A DNA stretch of 49,220 bases from Flavobacteriaceae bacterium UBA4166. Lineage in GTDB: Bacteria > Bacteroidota > Bacteroidia > Flavobacteriales > Flavobacteriaceae. Under the pieces are notes generated by a model. The model saw only the letters and a program-made list of their open reading frames with translations. It made no database searches and was not told the origin of the DNA. This document shows, piece after piece, positions 9,656-16,758 of the stretch. Location of the stretch: contig DFVG01000019.1 in NCBI GenBank assembly GCA_002379985.1, forward strand, positions 1-49,220. The letters are read 5' to 3'. Positions within the stretch are counted from its first letter, which is position 1, and the number at the start of each line of letters is the position of its first letter. A program made the translations under genes and the position numbers.

Positions 9656-9680
9656 GGGTTCAGAGATAATCTCTGAACCC
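9656..9680. terminator. Bidirectional hairpin terminator between deacetylase and TPR genes
   Basis: A perfect inverted repeat with 11-bp arms (GGGTTCAGAGA / TCTCTGAACCC) and a 3-nt loop (TAA). It has an A-rich run on its left and a T-rich run (attttaatt) on its right. It lies exactly between the two convergent stop codons and can serve both strands. Confidence 0.85.
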
Positions 9681-9693
9681 ATTTTAATTACTC

Positions 9694-10260
9694 CTATAGC
9701 AAGCCATTTAAACGATGGAGCCAGCCGGTATTTTTTGTTTCTTCCACTGACTTTTCCTCTATTTTCGTTTGTCTTTTGGCTCTTTCGCGTTTTTTTCGAA
9801 CACGATTAAGCTCTAGTTCTGCGTGTTCTATAAAGCCATTATTCAATGCTAAACTCATGGCTTCTTTGATAGCTTCTTCCGCTTTTTCAAACTCTAAGGT
9901 AGCTTCCAACACATGGCCATGCAAAAGTTTGATCACGGCGCGATCTACGCCTTTAACCGTCATTGCATATTCAATAAGTCTTGTTGCTTCTTTAAAATCT
10001 TCTGCGTGAACAAGCACAGTGATATACTCCGGATAGATCTTCGGATTATTCAAATCGCTGATAAGTGCTTTTTCAAACAACTCTTTCGCTACTTCGTAAT
10101 CACCAAGATATTCGGCATGGATTTTTGCCATCAGAACAAGGGCCGTTGCATTATCCGGTTCATAAGAAAGCGCGTAATTAAGTGCTTCCACCGCTTTCTC
10201 AAGTTCCCAAGGGTAGGCTTCCAATGCCTTTATCAAGTAGATGTTGTGTATGTTTCCCAT
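9694..10260 (-). CDS. Tetratricopeptide-repeat protein
   Basis: 188 residues with no signal peptide, hence probably cytoplasmic. At least three TPR-like helix pairs are visible, for example EKAVEALNYALSYEPDNATA near 20-40, DYEVAKELFEKALISDLNNP near 55-75, and EFEKAEEAIKEAMSLALNNG near 122-142. The last 35 residues are highly charged (KKRERAKRQTK, then Glu/Lys-rich), which suggests a flexible interaction tail. TPR repeats bind partner proteins; no partner can be named from context. The start is immediately preceded by one arm of an inverted repeat (TTCGGTA/TACCGAA, 10261-10297) that could influence translation. Confidence 0.8.
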   Translation of the reverse strand: MGNIHNIYLIKALEAYPWELEKAVEALNYALSYEPDNATALVLMAKIHAEYLGDYEVAKELFEKALISDLNNPKIYPEYITVLVHAEDFKEATRLIEYAMTVKGVDRAVIKLLHGHVLEATLEFEKAEEAIKEAMSLALNNGFIEHAELELNRVRKKRERAKRQTKIEEKSVEETKNTGWLHRLNGLL

Positions 10261-10344
10261 TTCGGTATGATTTAAAAATTACTGATGCGGTACCGAAACG
10301 GAGAATTTCAATTGTTCATCCGAAACGATACGCTGGCTTCGGAT
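10261..10344 (-). repeat. Two TTCGG-type inverted repeats in the leader of the TPR gene
   Basis: TTCGGTA at 10261-10267 pairs with TACCGAA at 10291-10297 (23-nt loop). ATCCGAA at 10318-10324 pairs with TTCGGAT at 10338-10344 (13-nt loop). The first arm touches the ATG of the minus-strand TPR gene, so the hairpin would fold right at the translation start. Function is inferred only. Confidence 0.4.
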
Positions 10345-10640
10345 AAAAATTCATTGAATAATTTATGCTGAAGCGATGTGATTAAGAAAACCTTCCATTG
10401 ATTTTCCCAGGTGTTCGTATAAATAAAGCATAACTCTATTGATTTTGATGCGGTGCAAAGCTGAAATAAATTAATGAGTTTTCCAAAGAAAAATAAATTT
10501 TATTTAATTGATTTTCAGATACTTATGTTGATTTTAGACAATAATCATCTGATCCGCTAAAGCCCTTGAAAGCGAATAAAACTCAACTGGCTGCATCCCA
10601 ACCAGTTGATAAAGACTTGATGTTTTTTACAACCGTCAAT
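10345..10640. other. AT-rich non-coding stretch with four TTGATTTT copies
   Basis: No ORF above 61 aa and no convincing gene was found here. TTGATTTT occurs four times on the plus strand, at 10398, 10439, 10508 and 10528. A 7-bp hairpin CAACTGG/CCAGTTG spans 10584-10608. The stretch may be long leader DNA of the TPR gene, a decayed gene, or unrecognised regulatory sequence. Confidence 0.35.
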
Positions 10641-10654
10641 ATTCTTCATAAAAA

Positions 10655-10676
10655 AAGCGCCCATAGTTGGACGCTT
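10655..10676 (-). terminator. Rho-independent terminator of the small transcript
   Basis: Read on the minus strand, AAGCGTCC-aactat-GGGCGCTT forms an 8-bp stem (one G:U pair) followed by a run of seven T. On the plus strand the wobble becomes a C:A mismatch, so the orientation is clear. It follows the 40-codon frame at 10702-10824 by 25 bp. Confidence 0.75.
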
Positions 10677-10701
10677 CATACAATTTTATATAAATGATAC
10701 T

Positions 10702-10824
10702 TTATTTTTCTGAAAATTGCACATAATACGTCCGCATTAACTGATTTTTCCAATCAATTTCATGGTCTATAAACAGCAAAGAGTGCTGTTTATAAGGAGT
10801 TGTATGTGCCATTAAAGTTCTCAT
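10702..10824 (-). CDS. Possible 40-residue small protein, or structured small RNA
   Basis: A 40-codon frame starts MRTLMAHTTPYKQHSLLF and ends MRTYYVQFSEK. It is bracketed by its own promoter (10832-10862) and terminator (10655-10676), which makes a transcript of about 175 nt real even if the ORF is not. The predicted transcription start falls only a few bases before the ATG at 10824, so translation would be leaderless, or would start at the second ATG (10812). A perfect 11-bp inverted repeat (TATAAACAGCA/TGCTGTTTATA, 10768-10794) lies in the middle. This would form a strong hairpin and favours a small RNA reading. The composition (no Cys, one Trp, mixed charge) is plausible for a peptide. 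No homolog is recognised. Confidence 0.45.
   Translation of the reverse strand: MRTLMAHTTPYKQHSLLFIDHEIDWKNQLMRTYYVQFSEK
10768..10794 (-). repeat. Perfect 11-bp inverted repeat inside the small transcript
   Basis: TATAAACAGCA at 10768-10778 and TGCTGTTTATA at 10784-10794 are exact reverse complements with a 5-nt loop. The hairpin sits about 40 nt from the predicted 5' end of the minus-strand transcript. Confidence 0.7.
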
Positions 10825-10831
10825 GATGTTG

Positions 10832-10862
10832 CAAATATGAAAATTCTGAGGATCATACCAAA
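10832..10862 (-). promoter_or_regulatory. Bacteroidota promoter of the small transcript
   Basis: On the minus strand a -33 element TTTG (10859-10862) is followed, after exactly 19 bp, by CATATTTG (10832-10839). The latter matches TAnnTTTG at 5 of its 6 fixed positions. Both spacing and sequence fit the Bacteroidota sigma-ABfr consensus. Predicted start of transcription is near 10826-10828. Confidence 0.65.
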
Positions 10863-10873
10863 ATTTAAATTAG

Positions 10874-10900
10874 AAAAGGCTACCCTGAAGGTAGCCTTTT
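10874..10900 (-). terminator. Terminator downstream of ssb
   Basis: AAAAGGCTAC and GTAGCCTTTT form a perfect 10-bp stem with a 7-nt loop, ending in T-runs on either strand. It separates ssb from the small transcript's own promoter. Confidence 0.85.
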
Positions 10901-10943
10901 CGTATTTCAAAACGATTTGTCGTCTTTACTCGATCAAAACTAA

Positions 10944-11276
10944 TTACTTTCCGAGCAATAGCAATTCGTTGCATACCACTTCGGTGGAATAGCGTTTTAC
11001 CCCCTCTTTGTCTTCATAAGAGCGATGGGTCAGTTTACCTTCAATGGCGATTTCCTTGCCCTTGGTGACATACGATTCAACAAGATCAGCCGTTTTTCCC
11101 CAAGCAACGACATTGTGCCATTGGGTGTCGGTCACCCGCTCTCCCTGCTGGTTTTTATACGTTTCGTTTGTGGCCATGGAGAATTTAGCTAGTTTCTTCC
11201 CGGAATCAAGCGTTACGATTTCCGGATCATTTCCTAAGTTACCAATCAACTGTACTTTGTTTCTAAGTGCGTTCAT
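10944..11276 (-). CDS. ssb: Single-stranded DNA-binding protein, short form
   Basis: An OB-fold protein that coats single-stranded DNA. The start MNALRNKVQLIGNLGNDPEI (ATG at 11276; a second ATG two codons upstream at 11282 is possible) and the core FSMATNETYKNQQGERV, TQWHNVVAWGKTADLVESY and LTHRSYEDKEGVKRYSTEVV are typical of bacterial SSB. At 110 residues it ends in NELLLLGK straight after the OB fold. It lacks the flexible linker and acidic DDDIPF-type tail that recruits replication and repair partners. It is therefore probably an accessory paralog rather than the main replication SSB, as is common in Bacteroidota. It stands alone with its own terminator. Confidence 0.92.
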   Translation of the reverse strand: MNALRNKVQLIGNLGNDPEIVTLDSGKKLAKFSMATNETYKNQQGERVTDTQWHNVVAWGKTADLVESYVTKGKEIAIEGKLTHRSYEDKEGVKRYSTEVVCNELLLLGK

Positions 11277-11383
11277 AATCATTTAATTTTAAGGTTTAAC
11301 AATTGATACTATCGATTTTCATCATCGACAGGGCAAAGATGCAACAGCGAAATTGTGGTAGTCGGTAGCCACGTATTTACTTG

Positions 11384-11395
11384 CGTTTATAAACG
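11384..11395. repeat. 12-bp perfect palindrome between ssb and the acetyltransferase
   Basis: CGTTTATAAACG is self-complementary and sits in the 224-bp divergent region, about 108 bp from each start codon. It could be an operator for an unknown regulator. The A/T-rich core makes chance occurrence quite possible. Confidence 0.3.
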
Positions 11396-11500
11396 TTTAA
11401 AAATGAATAATCTTTTTACAAATATTTGTTTTATAGATTATTAATACTCATTTACAACTGTAAATTATTTTTGTATTTTTAACTTAACAACGAAACTCCA

Positions 11501-12010
11501 ATGGACTATCTCCTTGAAACACCACGCTTATTGCTTCGAGAATTTAACGAAATGGATGGCAACGCGATGTACCTACTCAATGCCGATCCTGATGTGATTA
11601 AATACACGGGCGACCCACCCTTTGAATCGCCACACGAAGCACAACAGTTTCTTATCGATTACCCAGACTATAAAAAACATGGCTTTGGTCGCTGGGCTGT
11701 AGTCGAAAAAGAATCCGATCAATTTGTTGGGTGGTGCGGATTGAAACGTCATGAGGACGGTATGGTAGACGTAGGATTTCGTTTTTACAAAGAGCAATGG
11801 GGCAAAGGCTATGCTACCGAAAGCGCCAAAGAAGTTTTAAACTACGGATTTACCTCCTTGGATTTAGCAGAGATTATTGGTCGCGCTGCCCGTGAAAATG
11901 TAGCCTCTATTCGCGTGTTGGAAAAGTTAGGGTTTACCTATTGGAAAAAAGCACCCTGCCACGGCATTGAAGATGCCCATTATTATAAATTATTGCACCC
12001 TAAATCTTAG
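11501..12010 (+). CDS. GNAT-family N-acetyltransferase (RimJ/RimL type)
   Basis: 169 residues. The start LLETPRLLLREFNEMDGNAM and the acetyl-CoA binding segment WGKGYATESAKEVLNYGF (about 103-120) are characteristic of the RimJ/RimL branch. The following ENVASIRVLEKLGF is the usual motif B region of that branch. The substrate could be a protein N-terminus, an amino sugar or a small amine; nothing in the context decides. A TATTTTTA -7-like box lies at 11474-11481. The stop overlaps the stop of the convergent AraC gene by 4 bp (TTAG, 12007-12010). Confidence 0.9.
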   Translation: MDYLLETPRLLLREFNEMDGNAMYLLNADPDVIKYTGDPPFESPHEAQQFLIDYPDYKKHGFGRWAVVEKESDQFVGWCGLKRHEDGMVDVGFRFYKEQWGKGYATESAKEVLNYGFTSLDLAEIIGRAARENVASIRVLEKLGFTYWKKAPCHGIEDAHYYKLLHPKS

Positions 12011-12927
12011 AGAGAAGGGGTGTGATTGGCCTTTGATTGATAGGTTCCCGGAGAGACGTGTTTTTTCCGTTTAAAGACTCTATTAAAATAAGATCTACTC
12101 TCAAAACCACATGCCACATACACTTCTTTGATTTTTTTAGAAGGGTCTTTCAATAAACTGGTAGCCAATTTAATACGCTCTTCATTTATAAAATCTATAG
12201 GAGACAGCCCCAACTCATTTTTGAACACCCTGTGAAAGTGAGATTCACTCATGCAAGCTTTCTTACTCAATGCTTCAATGGTAATGTTTTGATGAAGATT
12301 ATCTCGAATATATTGAATCACGAAGGCCAGTCGGTGTGTATTTTGAAGTTGAAGCGCACTATCACTATAGATCTTTCTAGTATTTGTTTGCAAGATCCTA
12401 ACGATCAACTCTTGGAGCATGTTATCTACAAAAAGGTCTTTGTTCGGGTGGTTTTCGGTAAATAAGAATAATAGCCTGCGTAAGATCTGGTAGATGCCCA
12501 CATCATTGGTAAAATGAAAGTTATAGTCGATCATATTCCATTCTTCGGAATCTTCACTACGCACTAAGCGTTCATTCATCAAGGTGATCACATCTGCAAT
12601 CTTTTCTTCGGAAATAGCCATCGCTAAGCATCGTGTAGGATCATTTTGTTGGGCTTCCGGAAAATCGATACACATCAGCTCATCGCTCGGAAGGATTAGT
12701 GATTCTCCCGGAAGAAAATTAAAGGAATTATGATCTCGCAAATGCATCACTTTCTTCCCTTCTAGCATACTCGCCAATACAGGTTGATCAAACTGAAGTA
12801 GTACCTTTTCGGCTTGCTCATGTGTTTCAAACACATGCATTGCAGCATGGCTCAAAGTATAGGAAGTCTGATTCTCTACTAATTGCTGCAGTGTTCTATT
12901 CTGAAAAAAAGAAGGAGATAGTTCCAT
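12007..12927 (-). CDS. AraC-family transcriptional regulator
   Basis: 306 residues. The N-terminal roughly 190 residues resemble the AraC_N-type sensor found in regulators beside alcohol or aldehyde dehydrogenases. The C-terminal roughly 100 residues hold two helix-turn-helix motifs: ITIEALSKKACMSESHFHRVFKNE near 215, and KIKEVYVACGFESRSYFNRVFKRK near 265 with the classic GF.s.SYF..FK signature. It is divergent from an aldehyde dehydrogenase gene, with a 21-bp-spaced direct repeat between them, so it most likely activates that gene. The inducer is unknown and may be an aldehyde or alcohol. A minus-strand -7-like box CATATTTG is at 12990-12997. Confidence 0.92.
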   Translation of the reverse strand: MELSPSFFQNRTLQQLVENQTSYTLSHAAMHVFETHEQAEKVLLQFDQPVLASMLEGKKVMHLRDHNSFNFLPGESLILPSDELMCIDFPEAQQNDPTRCLAMAISEEKIADVITLMNERLVRSEDSEEWNMIDYNFHFTNDVGIYQILRRLLFLFTENHPNKDLFVDNMLQELIVRILQTNTRKIYSDSALQLQNTHRLAFVIQYIRDNLHQNITIEALSKKACMSESHFHRVFKNELGLSPIDFINEERIKLATSLLKDPSKKIKEVYVACGFESRSYFNRVFKRKKHVSPGTYQSKANHTPSL

Positions 12928-13026
12928 AAATCAATACTTCGTCATTACAAGATACATAAAATCTCAGCGGAATAATTGCCGAATACCTACAAATATGTGC
13001 CAAAAATTACCATTTTCACAGTGCGT

Positions 13027-13055
13027 GATAGTATCGTTCAGCAAATTGATAGTAT
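13027..13055 (+). promoter_or_regulatory. Probable AraC-type operator: direct repeat with 21-bp spacing
   Basis: GATAGTAT occurs at 13027-13034 and again at 13048-13055 in the same orientation. Spacing is 21 bp, two helical turns, which is how AraC-family activators bind. The flanks are also alike (TGATAGTATCGTTC and TGATAGTATGCGTC). The repeat ends 29 bp before the aldehyde dehydrogenase -7 box. Confidence 0.6.
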
Positions 13056-13083
13056 GCGTCATAACTTCCTGAATTTCGGTGGT

Positions 13084-13091
13084 TACCTTTG
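13084..13091 (+). promoter_or_regulatory. -7 promoter box of the aldehyde dehydrogenase operon
   Basis: TACCTTTG is a perfect TAnnTTTG match. No TTG is present at the -33 position (about 13061-13064), consistent with a promoter that needs the activator bound just upstream. The leader to the ATG at 13162 would be about 65 nt. Confidence 0.6.
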
Positions 13092-13161
13092 AGAAGGTCT
13101 GTTTCTTGAACCGCTTTTCTTCAGAAGACCACGATTCAATAATAATTTAAAATATACGATT

Positions 13162-14685
13162 ATGAGCACTGCACAAACCACTTCCAAACCGAAGGTAGAA
13201 ATTCCTAAATTCAAAGATCAATACGATAATTTTATTGGTGGTAAATGGACGCCTCCTGTGAAAGGAGAATATTTTGAAAACATCTCACCGGTAGATGGTA
13301 ATAGTTTTACCAAAGTAGCACGGTCTACCGCCGAAGATATCGAAAAAGCCATTGATGCCGCTTGGGAAGCCGCTCCAAAATGGAATAATTCTTCTGCTAC
13401 AGAACGCAGTAATATGTTGCTGAAGATCGCAGCTATTATGGAAGAAAATCTAGAAGCTTTGGCGCGGGCCGAGACCTGGGATAACGGGAAAGCGCTGCGT
13501 GAGACCATGGCTGCTGATTTACCGTTGGCTATTGACCATTTTCGCTACTTTGCCGGAGTGATCCGTGCGGAAGAAGGTAGCGTTAGCGAATTAGATGCTA
13601 CTACTGTTTCGCTAAACTTGCCCGAACCGCTTGGCGTAGTAGGACAAATCATTCCATGGAACTTTCCAATTCTTATGGCGACTTGGAAGTTGGCCCCGGC
13701 ACTTGCGGCAGGAAACTGTGTGGTGCTTAAACCCGCCGAGCAAACTCCTGTGGGTATTATGATCCTCTTAGAGCTCATTCAAGAGGTGCTTCCCGCAGGC
13801 GTATTGAACGTCGTGAATGGTTTTGGACCGGAAGCAGGGAAGCCTTTAGCCTCTAATCCTCGCATTAATAAGGTAGCCTTCACCGGGGAGACTACTACTG
13901 GACAGTTGATCATGCAATATGCTTCCAAGAATATCACTCCGGTGACCTTAGAATTAGGTGGAAAATCACCTAATGTATTCTTCGAAAGTGTGATGGATGC
14001 GGATGATGATTTCTTTGACAAAGCGATCGAAGGCGCTGTGATGTTCGCCCTAAATCAAGGAGAGGTGTGTACATGCCCCTCTCGTATGTTGGTTCAAGAA
14101 AGCATCTTTGACAAATTTATGGAACGCGTTATTGAGCGCACCAACGCCATTAAACTCGGCCATCCGTTAGATTCTGAAACCATGATGGGTGCGCAAGCCT
14201 CGAATGATCAATACGAAAAGATCTTAAACTACATTGAAATCGGCAAAGAAGAGGGGTGCGAAGTCCTCGCCGGAGGAGAAGCTGCCTACAACGAAGGATT
14301 GGAAGGCGGATATTATATCAAACCCACGATTCTGAAAGGAAATAACAAAATGCGCGTGTTTCAGGAGGAGATCTTTGGCCCGGTGGTATGTGTAACCACC
14401 TTTAAAGATGAAGCGGAAGCCATCGAAATTGCAAACGACACGTTATATGGTTTGGGCGCCGGGGTTTGGACGCGAGACACCCATCAAGCATATCAAATTT
14501 CAAGAGCGATTAAAGCCGGACGTGTTTGGGTGAATTGCTATCACAACTACCCTGCTCATGCGCCGTTTGGAGGTTATAAAAAATCAGGAATTGGCCGTGA
14601 AAATCATAAGATGATGCTGGATCATTACCGTCAAACTAAAAACATGCTGATCTCTTATGACAAAAAAGCACTAGGATTCTTTTAA
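13162..14685 (+). CDS. NAD(P)-dependent aldehyde dehydrogenase (AldB/ExaC type)
   Basis: It oxidises an aldehyde, in this subgroup commonly acetaldehyde, to the acid. 507 residues. The cofactor-region motif PWNFP is near 166, FTGETTTGQ near 240, the catalytic-base region LELGGKSPN near 264, and the nucleophile Cys in NQGEVCTCPSR near 302. The double Cys (CTC) spelling is usual for this branch. The C terminus ends KKSGIGRENHKMMLDHYRQTKN, as in AldB/ExaC. It sits 1 bp before a DUF779 gene, a pairing seen repeatedly beside this enzyme type. It is divergent from an AraC regulator and is likely induced by its substrate through the direct repeat upstream. Confidence 0.95.
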   Translation: MSTAQTTSKPKVEIPKFKDQYDNFIGGKWTPPVKGEYFENISPVDGNSFTKVARSTAEDIEKAIDAAWEAAPKWNNSSATERSNMLLKIAAIMEENLEALARAETWDNGKALRETMAADLPLAIDHFRYFAGVIRAEEGSVSELDATTVSLNLPEPLGVVGQIIPWNFPILMATWKLAPALAAGNCVVLKPAEQTPVGIMILLELIQEVLPAGVLNVVNGFGPEAGKPLASNPRINKVAFTGETTTGQLIMQYASKNITPVTLELGGKSPNVFFESVMDADDDFFDKAIEGAVMFALNQGEVCTCPSRMLVQESIFDKFMERVIERTNAIKLGHPLDSETMMGAQASNDQYEKILNYIEIGKEEGCEVLAGGEAAYNEGLEGGYYIKPTILKGNNKMRVFQEEIFGPVVCVTTFKDEAEAIEIANDTLYGLGAGVWTRDTHQAYQISRAIKAGRVWVNCYHNYPAHAPFGGYKKSGIGRENHKMMLDHYRQTKNMLISYDKKALGFF

Positions 14686-14686
14686 T

Positions 14687-15064
14687 ATGAATATCGTACC
14701 GAGAGTAACCATATCAGAGGATGCAAAGAACATCGTTGATAAGCTAAGGGACCGTTATGGGGACCTAATGTTTCATCAAAGTGGCGGTTGTTGTGACGGC
14801 TCTTCGCCCATGTGTTTTGAAAAAGGCGAATTGATGCTGAATGAGAACGATGTTTGGATGGGAAAGGTCTACGAATGTGATTTCTATATGTCAAAAGATC
14901 AATTTGAATATTGGCAGCACACGCAGCTAACGTTGGATGTGACTCCCGGAAGAGGGGCCAGTTTTTCATTGGAAATTCCACTAGGACTTCGATTTGTTAT
15001 TAAATCTCGTTTGTACACCGAATCAGAGCGAGAGCAATTACAACCCATTAGATATGGCCCATAA
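14687..15064 (+). CDS. DUF779 family protein, partner of the aldehyde dehydrogenase
   Basis: 125 residues. The cysteine-rich motif HQSGGCCDGSSPMC (about 27-40) identifies DUF779. Two further acidic and aromatic stretches follow (DVWMGKVYECDFYMSKDQFEYW). The function of the family is not established. It is nearly always found directly after AldB-like aldehyde dehydrogenases, as here (1-bp gap), so a role in metal or redox support of that enzyme, or in aldehyde handling, is inferred. The cluster of three Cys plus one more at about 64 could hold a metal. A strong terminator follows. Confidence 0.9.
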   Translation: MNIVPRVTISEDAKNIVDKLRDRYGDLMFHQSGGCCDGSSPMCFEKGELMLNENDVWMGKVYECDFYMSKDQFEYWQHTQLTLDVTPGRGASFSLEIPLGLRFVIKSRLYTESEREQLQPIRYGP

Positions 15065-15087
15065 CCTTCTTATGTGATATGTAATAG

Positions 15088-15120
15088 AAAAGCCCGTCAA
15101 TATTTCTGATGGGCTTTTTT
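15088..15120. terminator. Terminator shared by DUF779 and the convergent transporter
   Basis: AAAAGCCCGTCA and TGATGGGCTTTT form a 12-bp stem with one G:U pair, followed by T-runs on both strands. It lies between the two convergent stop codons. Confidence 0.88.
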
Positions 15121-15122
15121 AA

Positions 15123-16556
15123 TTAAAAAATGATTGGCACTAGATAATAAGCGATCGTAATCAATATGCCAATCGCAATGATATTCAAAAACACCCCAAT
15201 TCGTGCCATTTCATGCACTTTAATATGTCCGCTGGCAAATACAATGGCATTGGGCGGTGTCGCCATGGGAAGCATAAACGCACAACTTGAGGCTAGGGTA
15301 ACAGGAATAACCATTTCTAGGATGGGCACGTCTAATCCTAAGGCGATGCCTACCACCAAAGGAACTAAAATGGTCACTAACGCCACGTTGCTCATTAATT
15401 CGGTCATAAATAACATAATTCCTATGAGCACGGCGGTAATTACCCAAACACTCCAATGGGTTTTTGTTTCAATAAAGGTACCTATGGCATCGATCATACC
15501 GGCTTCCGTCAAACCAGATGCCAGGGCGAGCCCGCCCCCAAAAAGCACTAATATTCCCCAAGGAAGTCTGGAGGTATAATCCCAATCTAAAGGAAACTTT
15601 CGATTTTTCCATTCATAAGGAATCACAAACATGGCAATAGCGGCGACCATACTTATGGTGGTATCTGTGAGATTCAAGTTAGGGAACCAAGTATTCAAAG
15701 GGCCGCGTAGCATCCATGCCATAGCCGTGAGCAAAAAAATAGCGAGTACTGTTTTTTCTCCTCGGGACATCGGCCCTAGTTTTTCTAATTCTGTTTGAAT
15801 AATCTCTCCGGAAGCTTTCAGATTTCCCAAACCGTTCGGGTAGAACACCTTGACGAGCATCAAGTATGTAATTGCTAATAACAACGCCGATAACGGTACT
15901 CCCAACTTCATCCACTGAAAGAATCCAATATCAATTTGGTATTGCTCATTCAGAAAAGCCAACATTACACTATTGGGAGGTGTTCCAATGAGCGTACTCA
16001 TCCCGCCTATATTTGCGGCAAAGGCGATCCCCAACATGATCGTTAACGCGAAGTTTTGATCTTTTTTGGTGAAACCATCTGCATCATTCATTAATAAGGA
16101 GATCACAGAAACCGCGATGGGCAGCATCACCACGGTACTTGCCGTATTACTGATCCACATACTCATAAGCGCCGTTGCCAGCATAAAACCGAGAACGATA
16201 CCGTTGGCACGGGTTCCGGTAAGTTTCAGAATAGAAAGTGCGATGCGTTTGTGTAATTGTACTTTTTCTAGCGCCAAGGCGATCACAAACCCTCCGAAGA
16301 AGAGGTATACAATAGGATTTGCATAATTTCCGGTGACACTTCCGATGTCCATCACACCAAAAATGGGGAACAATGCCATAGGCAATAAGGCTGTTACCGG
16401 GATGGCCACTGCTTCACTGATCCACCAAATGATCATCCAAACGGCTACGGCAACCACAGGATCCATCTGTTCATGAATTAAAGTGCCTGGATAGGCTAAA
16501 ATTACTACGCAAAGAAGAGGTCCTAGAAGAAAGGAGATCCATTTGGTCAATTTCAT
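15123..16556 (-). CDS. DASS/SLC13-family sodium-coupled anion symporter
   Basis: 477 residues from the ATG at 16556 (MKLTKWISFLLGPLLC). The frame extends 15 codons further upstream, but without a better signal. About 11-12 hydrophobic segments are visible. Family landmarks are MWISNTASTVVML (first SNT sodium/substrate motif, near 125), NIGGMSTLIGTPPN (near 187), and the second hairpin region TELMSNVALVTILVP, where SNT is replaced by SNV. MATPPNAIVFASG lies near the C terminus. DASS proteins import di- or tricarboxylates such as succinate, or sulfate, with sodium. The substrate here cannot be read from sequence. The gene stands alone. Confidence 0.92.
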   Translation of the reverse strand: MKLTKWISFLLGPLLCVVILAYPGTLIHEQMDPVVAVAVWMIIWWISEAVAIPVTALLPMALFPIFGVMDIGSVTGNYANPIVYLFFGGFVIALALEKVQLHKRIALSILKLTGTRANGIVLGFMLATALMSMWISNTASTVVMLPIAVSVISLLMNDADGFTKKDQNFALTIMLGIAFAANIGGMSTLIGTPPNSVMLAFLNEQYQIDIGFFQWMKLGVPLSALLLAITYLMLVKVFYPNGLGNLKASGEIIQTELEKLGPMSRGEKTVLAIFLLTAMAWMLRGPLNTWFPNLNLTDTTISMVAAIAMFVIPYEWKNRKFPLDWDYTSRLPWGILVLFGGGLALASGLTEAGMIDAIGTFIETKTHWSVWVITAVLIGIMLFMTELMSNVALVTILVPLVVGIALGLDVPILEMVIPVTLASSCAFMLPMATPPNAIVFASGHIKVHEMARIGVFLNIIAIGILITIAYYLVPIIF

Positions 16557-16758
16557 AGTTGAAAGTATGATTCTGAAAGGAAAGATAAAAAAACTGATCA
16601 ATTCATAAGATAGATGTGAAACATTATACCTATCTCATTGTTCACAGTAAATGAAAATCCACAGTTATATTAAGCCGCAAATAGGCTTTTAAATTTTCAA
16701 ATGGGGTTCGAATACAAACTTTAAACAATTTCCGTAGGGTAACATGAAAGTTATTCTT

